Shown: positions 1 to 9,785, counted from the stretch's first letter. The stretch: 64,000 nt of DNA from Cobetia marina (GCF_001720485.1 NZ_CP017114.1:3472001-3536000); one strand, 5' to 3'. Translations and numbers: made by a program. Notes: generated from the letters alone by a model not told the origin.

Positions 1-528
1 TGCACCACCAACTTCCGCCCCTTCGAGGCGGTGATCCTGCACATGGTGACGCGCTTCCGTCCTGACATCCCCATCGTGTGGATGGACAACGGCTACAACA
101 CCGATGCCACCTATCGTTTCGCCGATGAGGTGACGCGCAAGCTGAATCTGAATCGCATCATCTATCTGCCGCAGCGTACCCGCGCGCACCGTGAAGCCGT
201 CGATGGCCTCACGCCGCATATCGATGACCCGCGCCACGAAGCCTTCACCCGTGAAGTGAAGCTCGAGCCCTTCGAGCGTGCCCTGCGTGAGCTGAACCCC
301 GAGATGTGGTTCACCGCCGTGCGCGCCAGTGACACCGCCTTCCGTGCCGGCATGCAGCCGGTCTCGCTGAACGGAGATGGCCTGATCAAGGTCGCACCGG
401 TGCTCCACTGGTCCTCCAAGCAGATGCACGAGTATCTGGTCGCCCACGACCTGCCCAACGAGTTCGACTACGTCGACCCGACCAAGGCGGAAGACAACCG
501 TGAGTGTGGCCTGCACCTGGCGCACTGA
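1..528 (+). CDS. cysH: Phosphoadenylyl-sulfate reductase, 3' part only
   Basis: This is the C-terminal 175 residues of an assimilatory PAPS/APS reductase, which reduces activated sulfate to sulfite with electrons from thioredoxin or glutaredoxin in the cytoplasm. The reading frame is open from base 1, so the start lies outside the window. The protein ends with the hallmark ECGLH motif, whose cysteine is the catalytic nucleophile, seven residues from the stop. The VWMDNGYNT stretch and the HWSSKQMHEYL stretch fit the nucleotide-binding fold of this family. It is convergent with cysB, the regulator that normally activates it, and a thioredoxin gene lies 2.3 kb away. Because the N-terminus is missing I cannot tell PAPS from APS specificity. 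Confidence 0.93.
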   Translation, partial: CTTNFRPFEAVILHMVTRFRPDIPIVWMDNGYNTDATYRFADEVTRKLNLNRIIYLPQRTRAHREAVDGLTPHIDDPRHEAFTREVKLEPFERALRELNPEMWFTAVRASDTAFRAGMQPVSLNGDGLIKVAPVLHWSSKQMHEYLVAHDLPNEFDYVDPTKAEDNRECGLHLAH

Positions 529-545
529 TACTGTCGGCCACACGC

Positions 546-577
546 AAAACGCCCGCCTCTCAGGAGGCGGGCGTTTT
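546..577. terminator. Bidirectional terminator between cysH and cysB
   Basis: A perfect 14-bp stem (546-559 with 564-577) closes a four-base loop and is flanked by AAAA on the left and TTTT on the right, so it can end transcription of both convergent genes. Confidence 0.9.
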
Positions 578-604
578 CATTTGCGCAATGGCAGATCAGG
601 CGAG

Positions 605-1603
<999 letters not shown>

Positions 1604-1693
1604 TCACTCTCCTGAGAAGCCCCGTCGACGCGGGAGAGCGCGACAGTGGCCCGGACATGGCCGTTCACCCTGCTAAGATGATCGGGCGATAAA

Positions 1694-1721
1694 ATCATGA
1701 ACAATGATTCCTTTCGGGAAT
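1694..1721. promoter_or_regulatory. Overlapping inverted repeats, candidate CysB operator
   Basis: Between divergent cysB and the TauE gene, ATCAT-5-ATGAT (1694-1708) overlaps ATTCC-5-GGAAT (1707-1721). Both are perfect 5-bp arm inverted repeats in an otherwise AT-rich promoter region. The position suits autoregulation of cysB and control of the exporter; assignment to CysB is inference. Confidence 0.4.
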
Positions 1722-1773
1722 ATACAGTCAAGAGTAGATTGACGGCAGTAACCTGACAAGGGGTAGACAAGGG

Positions 1774-2550
1774 ATGGATGTCACACAGCTGCTGCTATAC
1801 GTACTGGCAGGCGCCGGAGTGGGCTTTGCGGTCGGTGTCACCGGCGTGGGCGGTGGCTCACTGATGACACCGCTGCTATTGATGTTCGGCTTTCCGCCGC
1901 ATGTCGCGGTCGGTACCGATCTGCTTTACGCCGCCATCACCAAGGCCGGCGGTGCCTTCGCGCACCATCGCCAGGGGCATGTGGACTGGACCATCACCCG
2001 TCGCCTGGCCCTGGGCTCCATCCCCGCCGCGCTGGTGACCATCGGCGTGCTGCATGCCTTCTTCACGGACCCCACCGCCTACGCAGGCCTGATCAAGGGC
2101 ATGCTGGGCGTGATGTTGATCCTCACCGCCGGCGTGCTGCTGTTCAAGAAACGCCTGTTGGGCCTGATCAGTCCGGAAAGCTTCATCGTGCGGCATGCGG
2201 CACCGCTGACCGTGCTGTCGGGCATCGTGCTGGGCGTATGCGTCACCCTGTCCTCCGTCGGCGCCGGTGCCTTCGGGGCGGCCGTGCTGATCATGCTGTT
2301 CCCGCTTCTGAGCACCGCACGCATCGTCGGCACCGATATCGCCCACGCCGTGCCACTGACACTGGTCGCAGGCCTGGGGCATCTATGGCTGGGCAATGTC
2401 GATTTCCTGCTGCTCGGCGCATTGCTGGTCGGCTCCCTGCCTGCCATCAGCCTTGGCGCACGCCTGACGCGCCACATGCCCGGCAGCCTGTTGCAGGGGC
2501 TGCTCACCACCCTGCTGCTGGGGCTTGGCATCCGCTACGCCTTCTTCTGA
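1774..2550 (+). CDS. TauE/SafE-family sulfite/organosulfur exporter
   Basis: A 258-residue inner-membrane protein of the TauE/SafE (formerly DUF81) family, a usual size for it. The N-terminus (LLLYVLAGAGVGFAVGVTGVGGGSLMTPLL) is the typical glycine-rich first helix pair with the GVGGGSL motif, and the second half repeats it around ITLSSVGAGAFGAAVL-like residues 150-170. About eight hydrophobic segments are visible. These proteins are thought to move sulfite, sulfoacetate or related anions across the membrane. Its position divergent from cysB and near cysH supports a role in exporting sulfite or another sulfur oxyanion. The substrate is not determined by sequence alone. Confidence 0.85.
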   Translation: MDVTQLLLYVLAGAGVGFAVGVTGVGGGSLMTPLLLMFGFPPHVAVGTDLLYAAITKAGGAFAHHRQGHVDWTITRRLALGSIPAALVTIGVLHAFFTDPTAYAGLIKGMLGVMLILTAGVLLFKKRLLGLISPESFIVRHAAPLTVLSGIVLGVCVTLSSVGAGAFGAAVLIMLFPLLSTARIVGTDIAHAVPLTLVAGLGHLWLGNVDFLLLGALLVGSLPAISLGARLTRHMPGSLLQGLLTTLLLGLGIRYAFF

Positions 2551-2595
2551 CCCCGCCCTTCCTTTGCTGCTGCACGCGTAATCCAGACCAATGTC

Positions 2596-2623
2596 GCAGC
2601 AGGCAATCGTGATTGCCTGCTGC
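2596..2623 (+). terminator. Hairpin after the TauE-type gene
   Basis: A near-perfect hairpin with 13-bp arms (2596-2608 and 2611-2623) lies 45 bases after the stop. No T-tract follows, so termination may be partial. Confidence 0.55.
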
Positions 2624-2801
2624 GTGGCTATTCCCTCCAACCAATAAAACAGCTATAAAAATACCAACGATCATAACCCCGTGCTATTGAGTCGATGGAC
2701 AATGCCCATTTGTCAGTGATGGAAAGTGGCGCTACCATCGGACGCAGCCTGCATGTCCGGCAATGCCGCAGACAGCGAAACGAATCCCCTGGAGAAACAA
2801 G

Positions 2802-3125
2802 ATGTCCAATCACGTCGATGTCACCGGCGCCAACTTCGAACAGGAAGTTCTCAACGCTGAAGCCCCGGTACTGCTGAAGTTCTGGGCGCCCTGGTGTGGC
2901 CCGTGCAAGATGATGGCGCCGGTCGTCGAGGAAGTCGCCAACGAGAAGGGCGAAGGCCTGAAGATCGTCAACGTCAATGTCGATGACGCACCGGAAATCG
3001 CCGCCGAGCAAGGCGTGCGTGGCGTGCCGACCGTGATCCTGTTCAAGTCCGGCGCCAAGGTCGCCTCGCTGGTCGGTGCCCAGTCCAAGGGACAACTGAG
3101 CCAGTTCATCGAGCAGAACCTCTAA
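2802..3125 (+). CDS. trxA: Thioredoxin 1
   Basis: A 107-residue cytoplasmic thioredoxin, the standard length. The active site WCGPCK sits at about residues 31-36 and the cis-proline motif RGVPTVILF at about 72-80. It reduces protein disulfides and donates electrons to ribonucleotide reductase, methionine sulfoxide reductase and PAPS reductase, the last of which is encoded at the start of this window. The ATG at 2802 is chosen because GGAG lies eight bases upstream; an ATG 39 bases earlier would add residues absent from the family. A strong terminator follows, so it is probably a single-gene transcript. Confidence 0.97.
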   Translation: MSNHVDVTGANFEQEVLNAEAPVLLKFWAPWCGPCKMMAPVVEEVANEKGEGLKIVNVNVDDAPEIAAEQGVRGVPTVILFKSGAKVASLVGAQSKGQLSQFIEQNL

Positions 3126-3180
3126 ACCGGTCCGCTCGAAGGTGGCTGCCCCGGCAGTCACCAGACACGAGATGAACACC

Positions 3181-3217
3181 AGAAGGCCCCGTCACGCTCA
3201 ACGTGACGGGGCCTTCT
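3181..3217. terminator. Terminator between trxA and the AI-2E-family gene
   Basis: A perfect 16-bp stem (3181-3196 with 3202-3217) with a five-base loop separates the convergent genes and probably serves both. Confidence 0.88.
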
Positions 3218-3284
3218 GCATTCCCTTCTGCATTCAGGGGGGCGCGGGCTCATCGAGCCCGCGAAGACACGCCTTGCCGACGCG

Positions 3285-4601
3285 CTATTCCTCCGCCATG
3301 CGTCGGCGACGTCGAATGCGTCTGGCGGAGGGTCCCAGCAGGCGTGCCGCCCAGCGCGTGCCCGGGTGCGAGTCGAAGGCGATCTTGAGCGTCATGGTGA
3401 TCGGCACCGACAACAGCATCCCCACCGGGCCGAACACCCAGCCCCACACCACCAGTGACAGGAAGGCGGCCAGTGTCGACAGCCCCAGCGTCCGCCCCAT
3501 CACGCGCGGCTCGATCATGTTCCCGAGAATGAAATTGATCGCCAGGTAGCAGCCGCCCAGCATCAACGCCTTGACCGCCCCACCCTCCGGCATCACCAGC
3601 GTCAGCAATACTGCCGGCACCGCGGCCAGCGCCGACCCGATATTGGGAATGTAGTTGAGGCAGAAGGCCAGCGTGGCCCACAGGAAGGCGAACTCCACAT
3701 CCAGTGCCAGACAGCTGATGCCGACCAGCGCACCGGTCACCAGACTGATCAACGTCTTGACCGCCAGATAACGTCGCAGCGTCAACGAGAACAGCGTAAA
3801 GCGGCGCAGGCTGACATGCGGGCTGCGCAGAGTGGTGATCAGCTTGTCGCGCAGCGACAGGGCTTCGTACAACAGGAAGGTGGCCGTCAGCACGATGATG
3901 ACACTGGAAGACAGCAGACCGCCCAGCCCGGTGAGCAGGTTGGGCACCCATTGCGTCAGCGATGCCGGATCCACCAGCTCACTGAAGCGCGCCGGCGCGA
4001 TGGAGACGCCGTGGCCTGCCAGCCATTCCAGCATGCTCTGATACTGCTCCCGCAGACTTTCCTCCAGCTTGGGCATCTCATCGCTGAACAGGGTGAAGCG
4101 TGAGACCAGCAAGGCCGCCAGCGAGGAAAACAGGATGCAGACCGTCAGGATGACGATGGGCACCCCGAAACGCTGGCCGATGCCGTGTCGGGCCAGCCAG
4201 CGCACCGGCGCATCACAGACCGCCGCGACAAACACCGCCATCAGCAGGGGGACCACCAGGTCTGCCGCCATCTTGAGGCCACCGATGATCACCACCAGCG
4301 CGGCCATGCCGACCAGCAGCGGATGGATCTCCAGCGCCTTGCGGACCTTGGGGACATGGCGAGAACGCCCGGAAAGCTCCAGCGCTTCCTGCTGACGCTC
4401 GTCTCGCGGCACCTGCATGCGTGCCACGGCCTCCTCGGCGGAAGTGCCTTCGCTGACACTGCTCGGCTCACCCACCATCATGTCATGCGCGTCGTCGCCG
4501 CCCTCACTGCTCGGCACTTCGGGCCTCGATGAGGCCTGCTCAGAGCGGGAGGACCGCCCTGACTCCTGCGCGGCCTCTTCAGGGGTATCGTTAGCCTGCA
4601 T
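3285..4601 (-). CDS. AI-2E family (PerM/YdiK-like) membrane transporter
   Basis: A 438-residue polytopic membrane protein. The first ~90 residues are polar and rich in Ser, Glu and Asp, an unusually long soluble tail. From about residue 93 come the paired hydrophobic segments typical of the family (HPLLVGMAALVVIIGGLKMAADLVV), and the conserved central block GLGGLLSSSVIIVLTATFLLYE and the C-terminal LGNMIEPRVMGRTLGLS motif are present. Members export AI-2 or act as Na+/H+ antiporters in halophiles, so the true substrate is open. The start has AGGTGG six bases upstream. The ORF is isolated, with terminators or intergenic DNA on both sides. Confidence 0.85.
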   Translation of the reverse strand: MQANDTPEEAAQESGRSSRSEQASSRPEVPSSEGGDDAHDMMVGEPSSVSEGTSAEEAVARMQVPRDERQQEALELSGRSRHVPKVRKALEIHPLLVGMAALVVIIGGLKMAADLVVPLLMAVFVAAVCDAPVRWLARHGIGQRFGVPIVILTVCILFSSLAALLVSRFTLFSDEMPKLEESLREQYQSMLEWLAGHGVSIAPARFSELVDPASLTQWVPNLLTGLGGLLSSSVIIVLTATFLLYEALSLRDKLITTLRSPHVSLRRFTLFSLTLRRYLAVKTLISLVTGALVGISCLALDVEFAFLWATLAFCLNYIPNIGSALAAVPAVLLTLVMPEGGAVKALMLGGCYLAINFILGNMIEPRVMGRTLGLSTLAAFLSLVVWGWVFGPVGMLLSVPITMTLKIAFDSHPGTRWAARLLGPSARRIRRRRRMAEE

Positions 4602-4786
4602 CCTGCGCCACCTATCCTGTCAGTTACTGCAAATTGAGTCCCGCATGTCATCTCCCGCGCACTGGGCGGGACAGGCTGTCACTGCGACTATCTTGGGCGT
4701 CTGACCGTCACAAGCCAAGCGCGGGACACAAAGAGAAGAGAATGTTCTGCAGACCGGCGCGACCCCGTGCAGGAATGACCCGCCAC

Positions 4787-4812
4787 AAAAAAGGGGAGAC
4801 CGAAGTCTCCCC
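4787..4812 (-). terminator. Rho-independent terminator of the acyl-CoA dehydrogenase gene
   Basis: An 8-bp stem GGGGAGAC/GTCTCCCC with a CGAA loop (4793-4812). On the minus strand it is followed by six Ts, 80 bases past the stop of the upstream minus-strand gene. The rest of 4602-4893 shows no gene. Confidence 0.88.
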
Positions 4813-4893
4813 GAGAAATCCGAGTCAGAGCGCACTGACTGGAGGCACATGATTGCCTGACAAACAGACCGAATTCAGCGTGTGGACGTGAGA

Positions 4894-6705
4894 TCAGATC
4901 TCGAACCCGCTGCCGAAGCCCTCCACCGCAGGTGCCATCAGCGTCTCGCCGCCGGCACGAATCATCGCGGCATGCCCCTGGGTACGCGGCAGGATGCGCT
5001 GGAAGTAGAAGCGTGCGGTATCCAGCTTGGCCTGGTAGAAGGTCGCGTCCCCCGTGCCAGATGCCAGCGCTGCCCTGGCGGTCTCACCGGCACGCGCCCA
5101 CAGGTAGCCCAGCGTGACGTAACCGGCATACATCAGATAATCGACACTGGCAGCACCGACCGCCTCGCGGTCCTGCATCGCTCCCATGCCCACCGCCATG
5201 GTCAGCTCACCCCATTCGCGGTTGAGCTCCGCAAGTGGCGAGGCAAATTCGCTGCCTTCGCTGGCCTGACAGAACTTGTGGATCTCCTTGGTGAAGACCT
5301 TGAGCGACTCGCCCTGGCTCATCAGGATCTTGCGTCCCAGCAGGTCCAGCGCCTGGATACCGGTGGTGCCTTCATAGAGCAGCGTGATGCGCGCATCGCG
5401 CACGAACTGCTCCATGCCCCACTCCTGGATGAAGCCGTGGCCACCGAACACCTGCACCCCATGGTTGGTCGCCTCGAAGCCGGTCTCGGTCAGGAAGGCC
5501 TTGACGATGGGCGTCAGCAGGCCCAACAGCGTGTCGGCACGAGTCTTCTCTTCGCTGTCCGGCGCATTCTCGACAAGATCATTGAGCTGGGCGGCGTACA
5601 TCACCAGCATGCGTCCGCCCTCGGCGATGGCCTTCTGGGTCAGCAGCATGCGCCGTACGTCCGGGTGCACGATGATCGGGTCGGCTGCCTTCTCCGGCGC
5701 CTTGGCCCCCGAGAGAGCTCGCATCTGCAGACGGTCCCGCGCATAGCTCAGCGCATTCTGGAAGCTGGCCTCGGCCAGCGCCACGCCCTGGATGCCCACG
5801 CCAAGCCGCGCGGCATTCATCATGGTGAACATGCAGGCCAGCCCCTTGTGCGGCGGGCCGACCAGATAACCGATCGCGGAGTCGAAGTTCATCACGCAGG
5901 TCGCGTTGCCGTGAATACCCATCTTGTGCTCGATGGAGCCACAGCTGACACCGTTGCGCTCTCCGGCCTCGCCACTGGCATCCGGCAGGAACTTCGGCAC
6001 CACGAACAGCGAGATGCCGCGTGAGCCTTCCGGCGCGTCCGGCAACTTGGCCAGCACCAGATGCACGATGTTCTCCGAGAGATCGTGTTCGCCGGCGGAG
6101 ATGAAGATCTTGGTACCGCTGATGGCGTACCCCTTGCTGCCATCGGCGTCATCCAGTGGCACGGCGCGGGTCTTGATCAGCCCCAGATCCGTGCCACAGT
6201 GCGGTTCGGTCAGACACATGGTGCCGGTCCAGCGGCCTTCGACCAGCTTGGTCAGATAGGTCTGCTTGAGCACCTCGCTGCCATGGTGCTCAAGGGCGTT
6301 CATCGCGCCATGTGACAACCCCGGATACATGCCCCACGAGAGGTTGGCGGAGGCGACCATTTCCGAGAGCACCATCGCCAGAGACGGCGGCAGGCCCTGG
6401 CCACCATGCTCCGGTGAGGCTGCCAGACTCGGCCAACCGCCCTCGACATACTGCTGATAGGCGGCCTTGAAGCCACGCGGCGCCTTCACCTCTCCCCCCT
6501 CGAAGGTACAGCCCTCGAGATCGCCCGACTGGTTGAGCGGCGTCAGCACCTCGTTGGCAAAGCGTGCCCCTTCCTCGAGAATCGCGCTGACGATGTCATC
6601 ACTGGCATCTTCGCCACCCGGCAGGCGGGCGTAATGCGCGGGGTAGTCGAGCAGCTCATTCATCACGAAGCGAATATCGCGCAAGGGCGCCTGATAGTCG
6701 GGCAT
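4894..6705 (-). CDS. Acyl-CoA dehydrogenase with extended C-terminal domain (FadE/DmdC type)
   Basis: A 603-residue FAD-dependent acyl-CoA dehydrogenase, the size of the DmdC/FadE5 branch rather than the ~385-residue short type. It oxidises acyl-CoA to enoyl-CoA in beta-oxidation and passes electrons to ETF. It has the N-terminal cap MPDYQAPLRDIRFVMNELL, the TGTMCLTEPHCGTDL flavin-binding segment, the catalytic-region YEGTTGIQALDLLGRK motif and the extra C-terminal acyl-CoA dehydrogenase domain. The ATG at 6705 is chosen because AAGGAG lies seven bases upstream; the open frame upstream to 6969 is non-homologous and covers the operators. Two PsrA-like boxes lie upstream. Substrate length, or methylmercaptopropionyl-CoA, cannot be decided here. 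Confidence 0.92.
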   Translation of the reverse strand: MPDYQAPLRDIRFVMNELLDYPAHYARLPGGEDASDDIVSAILEEGARFANEVLTPLNQSGDLEGCTFEGGEVKAPRGFKAAYQQYVEGGWPSLAASPEHGGQGLPPSLAMVLSEMVASANLSWGMYPGLSHGAMNALEHHGSEVLKQTYLTKLVEGRWTGTMCLTEPHCGTDLGLIKTRAVPLDDADGSKGYAISGTKIFISAGEHDLSENIVHLVLAKLPDAPEGSRGISLFVVPKFLPDASGEAGERNGVSCGSIEHKMGIHGNATCVMNFDSAIGYLVGPPHKGLACMFTMMNAARLGVGIQGVALAEASFQNALSYARDRLQMRALSGAKAPEKAADPIIVHPDVRRMLLTQKAIAEGGRMLVMYAAQLNDLVENAPDSEEKTRADTLLGLLTPIVKAFLTETGFEATNHGVQVFGGHGFIQEWGMEQFVRDARITLLYEGTTGIQALDLLGRKILMSQGESLKVFTKEIHKFCQASEGSEFASPLAELNREWGELTMAVGMGAMQDREAVGAASVDYLMYAGYVTLGYLWARAGETARAALASGTGDATFYQAKLDTARFYFQRILPRTQGHAAMIRAGGETLMAPAVEGFGSGFEI

Positions 6706-6847
6706 GCTGTACTCCTTGTGCCGTCGCGACGCGGCGGCGATGACCTGACACAGCCACTTCCGAGCATCTGAAAGCGGGAAATGGTGGCTATGCACATGAA
6801 TGGGGGCGTGGCAGCGGGATCCTTTCGCGGGATCGACCCGACCACTA

Positions 6848-6903
6848 TCAAACATTCGTTTGAAATTAGCGCCACCCCGATCGTCAGTCAAGCGATCGTT
6901 TGA
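6848..6903 (-). promoter_or_regulatory. Two PsrA/FadR-like operator boxes
   Basis: TCAAAC-ATTC-GTTTGA (6848-6863) is a perfect 6-bp arm inverted repeat that fits the PsrA consensus of pseudomonads (C/GAAAC-N4-GTTTG/C). A second copy, TCAAGC-GATC-GTTTGA (6888-6903), differs at one base. The copies are exactly 40 bp apart, close to four helical turns, and lie 143-198 bp upstream of the acyl-CoA dehydrogenase start. Binding by a PsrA-type TetR repressor is inferred. Confidence 0.7.
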
Positions 6904-6937
6904 TCGTGGCCGTGAGACATTGGTGGCACGCGGACAC

Positions 6938-6967
6938 AAAAAAGCCCGACCACTCATGTGGTCGAGC
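6938..6967 (-). terminator. Terminator of the SDR gene
   Basis: A 7-bp stem (6947-6953 with 6958-6964) with a TCAT loop; on the minus strand six Ts follow. It lies 62 bases past the SDR stop and separates this operon from the acyl-CoA dehydrogenase promoter. Confidence 0.85.
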
Positions 6968-7028
6968 AATATCTCCCCCAGAGATTCCTTGCTTTCAGGT
7001 CGTCGTGCGTGATCGCGAGACGGCAGGC

Positions 7029-7793
7029 TCAGGCCATGCGGATGCTGCCGTCGAGACGGATCACTTCCCCATTGAGCATGCCGTTGGTGATGATGTGTTC
7101 GGCCAGGCGAGCGAATTCATCGGGCCGCCCCAGGCGCTTGGGAAACGGAACGGCCTCGCACAGCGCCTCGCGAGCAGGCTCCGGAATGCCTGCCATCATC
7201 GGTGTCTCGAACACGCCAGGGGCAATCGCCATCACGCGAATGCCGTGACGCGCCAGTTCGCGTGCCATCGGCAGGGTCATGCCTGCCACCCCGGCCTTGG
7301 AAGCACTGTAGGCACATTGCCCTATCTGGCCATCGAAGGCCGCGACCGAAGCGGTGTTGAGAATGATGCCGCGCTCTCCGTCTTCCCCCTCGGCCACATT
7401 GCGCGCCATGCGGGCCGCCGCGAGACGCGCCACGTTGAAGGTACCGCTCAGATTGATGGCCAGGGTCTTCTCGAACCCTTCCAGCGGCGCCGGTTCCCCC
7501 TCGCGATCCACCAGCTTGGCGACGCTCACCACGCCCGCGCAGTGGATCACGCCATGAAGGGCTCCGAAGCTCTGCTCGGCGACATCCAGCGCCGCGCTCA
7601 CGCTCGCGGAATCGGTGATATCGCAATGACAGAAGCGTGCCGACGCACCGAGTGCCGCGGCATGCTCGCGTGCGGCCTCGGAGATGTCAGCCAGTACGAC
7701 GCGTCCACCGGCGGCCACCAGACGGTCCGCTGTGGCAGCCCCCAGGCCGGAGGCGGCACCCGTGATCAGGAAGCAGTGCTCGGCAATCTTCAT
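7029..7793 (-). CDS. Short-chain dehydrogenase, HSD10-like 3-hydroxyacyl-CoA dehydrogenase
   Basis: A 254-residue classical SDR. It shows TGAASGLG (residues 11-18) for NAD binding, a CDITD segment, the HCAG motif, NTASVAAF containing the catalytic serine region, YSASK with catalytic Tyr and Lys, and PGVFETPM after it. The pattern is closest to 3-hydroxyacyl-CoA dehydrogenase type 2 (HSD17B10), which oxidises 2-methyl-3-hydroxybutyryl-CoA in isoleucine breakdown or short 3-hydroxyacyl-CoA. The ATG at 7793 has GGAG a short distance upstream; an earlier in-frame start at 7823 is less likely. It lies 100 bases downstream of an acyl-CoA synthetase on the same strand, so the two probably form an operon. 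Confidence 0.88.
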   Translation of the reverse strand: MKIAEHCFLITGAASGLGAATADRLVAAGGRVVLADISEAAREHAAALGASARFCHCDITDSASVSAALDVAEQSFGALHGVIHCAGVVSVAKLVDREGEPAPLEGFEKTLAINLSGTFNVARLAAARMARNVAEGEDGERGIILNTASVAAFDGQIGQCAYSASKAGVAGMTLPMARELARHGIRVMAIAPGVFETPMMAGIPEPAREALCEAVPFPKRLGRPDEFARLAEHIITNGMLNGEVIRLDGSIRMA

Positions 7794-7893
7794 GCATGAC
7801 TCTCCAGATGGCACCCGGCGCATCCGCTGCCGGGTCGTTCAATGACGATCATCCTGCGGCAGCCCGCAAGGGGCGTAGCGGCAGCCGCGGGTC

Positions 7894-9645
7894 TCACTCC
7901 TCGCGAGCTTCGGCGCGCAGCAGGAATCGCTGGATCTTGCCCGAGGGTGTCTTGGGCAGGTGGTCCACGAAGCTGATCTCGCGGGGATAGCTGTGGCCTG
8001 ATAGCCGCTGGCGCACTTCGCTGCGTATTGCCTCGGCGAGGGCTTCATCCCCGACATGTCCGTCGCGCAGCACCACGTAGGCCTTGATGATCTCGCCGCG
8101 CAGGTCATCCGGCTTGCCGACCGCCGCGGACTCCGCGACGGCGGGATGGGCAAGGATGGCGTTCTCGACATCCGCCGGGCCGACCCGATAACCCGAGGTG
8201 GTGATGATGTCGTCGTCACGGCCGGCGAAGGTGAAGCGACCATCAGGCTCCGCGACGACCACATCCCCGGTCAGGTAATAGCCTTCGACACAGGGCTGTT
8301 TCTCCTGCCAGGTATAGCCGGAGAAGAAATAGGCGGGGGAATTGGCGATATCCACCGCCAGCACGCCCGGTTCACCGGGCGCAAGCTCCCGGTATTCGGC
8401 GTCCAGCACGGCCAGGCGATAGCCGGGCAAGGGGAAGCCGACGCTGCCGATGACCACCTCATGCGCCAGAGCATGATGATTGCAGCAGACCATGCCGACT
8501 TCGGTCTGACCGTAGTGATCCATCACCGTGCAGCCAAGCTCACGGGCGACCCAGCCCACCACCTCGGTATTGAGCGGCTCGCCGGCCGAGCTCGCCACGC
8601 GCAGCGTCAGGCGCTCGAAGGCCCCCTCCCCGAGCCCGGAGGCCTTGAGCATCCGATAGGCCGTGGGCGCCGCCGCGAAGTTGTCGATGGCGTGGCGCTG
8701 CAGGAAGTCCAGCCCGCCCTGCGCGCTGAAGGGAGCTTGCATGAAGTAGGTGGTGGCACCCAGCAACAGAGGTGCCGTGATCCCGTAGTAAAGCCCGTAG
8801 GCCCAACCGGGGTCGGCCATGTTCCAGAAGCGCTCGCCGGGTCGCAGATCCACTGCCAGCCGCTGATAGAGCCAGAAGGCCGGCAGCGCATTGAGTGCCA
8901 CCGCCACCCCCTTGGGCTTGCCGACCGTGCCGGAGGTGAACATCTGCAGAAAGGGCGCATCACTCGGCAATTGTACGGGCGGTTGCGCCAGGGGCTCGCT
9001 TTGCATCAGGGCCTGCCAGTCCAGATCCCCCTCATCCAGTGCCTCCCCCTCCCCGCGCACGCAGATGATCGGTGGATGGCTCGCAAGCGCCCTGAACTTG
9101 GCACGCTGACCGGACTCGGTGATCACGACACTGGTCTCGGCGCGCGACAGACGGTAGGCGAGCGCATCCGTTCCGAAGGCCGTGAACAGCGGCTGATAGA
9201 TGGCGCCCAATCGCCAGGTGGCGGCCAGCGCGATCAGAAGCTCAGGCGTACGCGACAGCATGCAGGCCACGCGCTCGCCGGGTCCGACGCCCTGCGCAGC
9301 CAGCGCCGTGGCCATGCGAGCACTCTCGAGATCCAGTTCGGCGTAGCTGAGCGTGCGTACCTTGCCATGCTCATCCTCGTGGACCAGAGCGATGCGCTCG
9401 CCCTGCCCGGCGCGCAGGTGCCGACCGATGCAGGCGTCAAAGGCATTGCCCATGTGCCCTTGCCCGGAGGACGTCAGGAGTTCATCGCGCAACGCGTCGA
9501 TGTCGAAATGTTCCAGATACTCGCTCAGCGTCTGGCTGGCAGCCGGTTGCATGGCGGATGAATTCGCAGGTTCGTCAGATGTAGCGACATATGCAGCAGA
9601 GGCGGCGCGTGACGTGCGGTTTGTTGTTGTATCGCTTGGCGTCAT
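7894..9645 (-). CDS. AMP-forming acyl-CoA synthetase (ACSM/AcsA-like)
   Basis: A 583-residue member of the adenylate-forming ligase family, which activates a carboxylic acid to an acyl-AMP and then an acyl-CoA. It has the P-loop FTSGTVGKPKG (about residue 240), the DHYGQTEVGM A5 motif, YYLTGDVV, GRDDDIITTSGYRVGP (hinge) and the C-terminal LPKTPSGKIQRFLLR with the acetylation/catalytic lysine. Length and motifs fit medium/short-chain or branched-chain acyl-CoA synthetases rather than FadD. The first ~35 residues are Thr/Ser/Ala rich and poorly conserved, so translation may start at an internal ATG. Its promoter holds a LiuR-like inverted repeat, which with the HSD10-like gene downstream points to branched-chain acyl-CoA metabolism. 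Confidence 0.9.
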   Translation of the reverse strand: MTPSDTTTNRTSRAASAAYVATSDEPANSSAMQPAASQTLSEYLEHFDIDALRDELLTSSGQGHMGNAFDACIGRHLRAGQGERIALVHEDEHGKVRTLSYAELDLESARMATALAAQGVGPGERVACMLSRTPELLIALAATWRLGAIYQPLFTAFGTDALAYRLSRAETSVVITESGQRAKFRALASHPPIICVRGEGEALDEGDLDWQALMQSEPLAQPPVQLPSDAPFLQMFTSGTVGKPKGVAVALNALPAFWLYQRLAVDLRPGERFWNMADPGWAYGLYYGITAPLLLGATTYFMQAPFSAQGGLDFLQRHAIDNFAAAPTAYRMLKASGLGEGAFERLTLRVASSAGEPLNTEVVGWVARELGCTVMDHYGQTEVGMVCCNHHALAHEVVIGSVGFPLPGYRLAVLDAEYRELAPGEPGVLAVDIANSPAYFFSGYTWQEKQPCVEGYYLTGDVVVAEPDGRFTFAGRDDDIITTSGYRVGPADVENAILAHPAVAESAAVGKPDDLRGEIIKAYVVLRDGHVGDEALAEAIRSEVRQRLSGHSYPREISFVDHLPKTPSGKIQRFLLRAEAREE

Positions 9646-9712
9646 GGCGTGACTGGCTCCTGAGTGGCGCTCCGGGGCGGATCGAGATGGCTGGGCGTCA
9701 GTCCATCTACAG

Positions 9713-9728
9713 TTAACGTAAACGTCAA
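9713..9728 (-). promoter_or_regulatory. LiuR/MerR-type inverted repeat
   Basis: TTAACGTAAACGTCAA has the TT-N-ACGT-N2-ACGT-N-AA symmetry of MerR-family operators and closely resembles the LiuR site that controls branched-chain amino-acid degradation genes in gammaproteobacteria (comparison from memory). It lies 68-83 bp upstream of the acyl-CoA synthetase start. Confidence 0.55.
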
Positions 9729-9785
9729 GTTAGCGACAAGCCTGTCGTGCGGCAAGCATTGTGGCGCTCGACTGGCCGAAAGTTG

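Noticed and set aside
6706..6969. N-terminal extension of the acyl-CoA dehydrogenase
   Set aside because: The extra 88 codons cover the PsrA-like operators, are not family-like, and a good ribosome site precedes the internal ATG.
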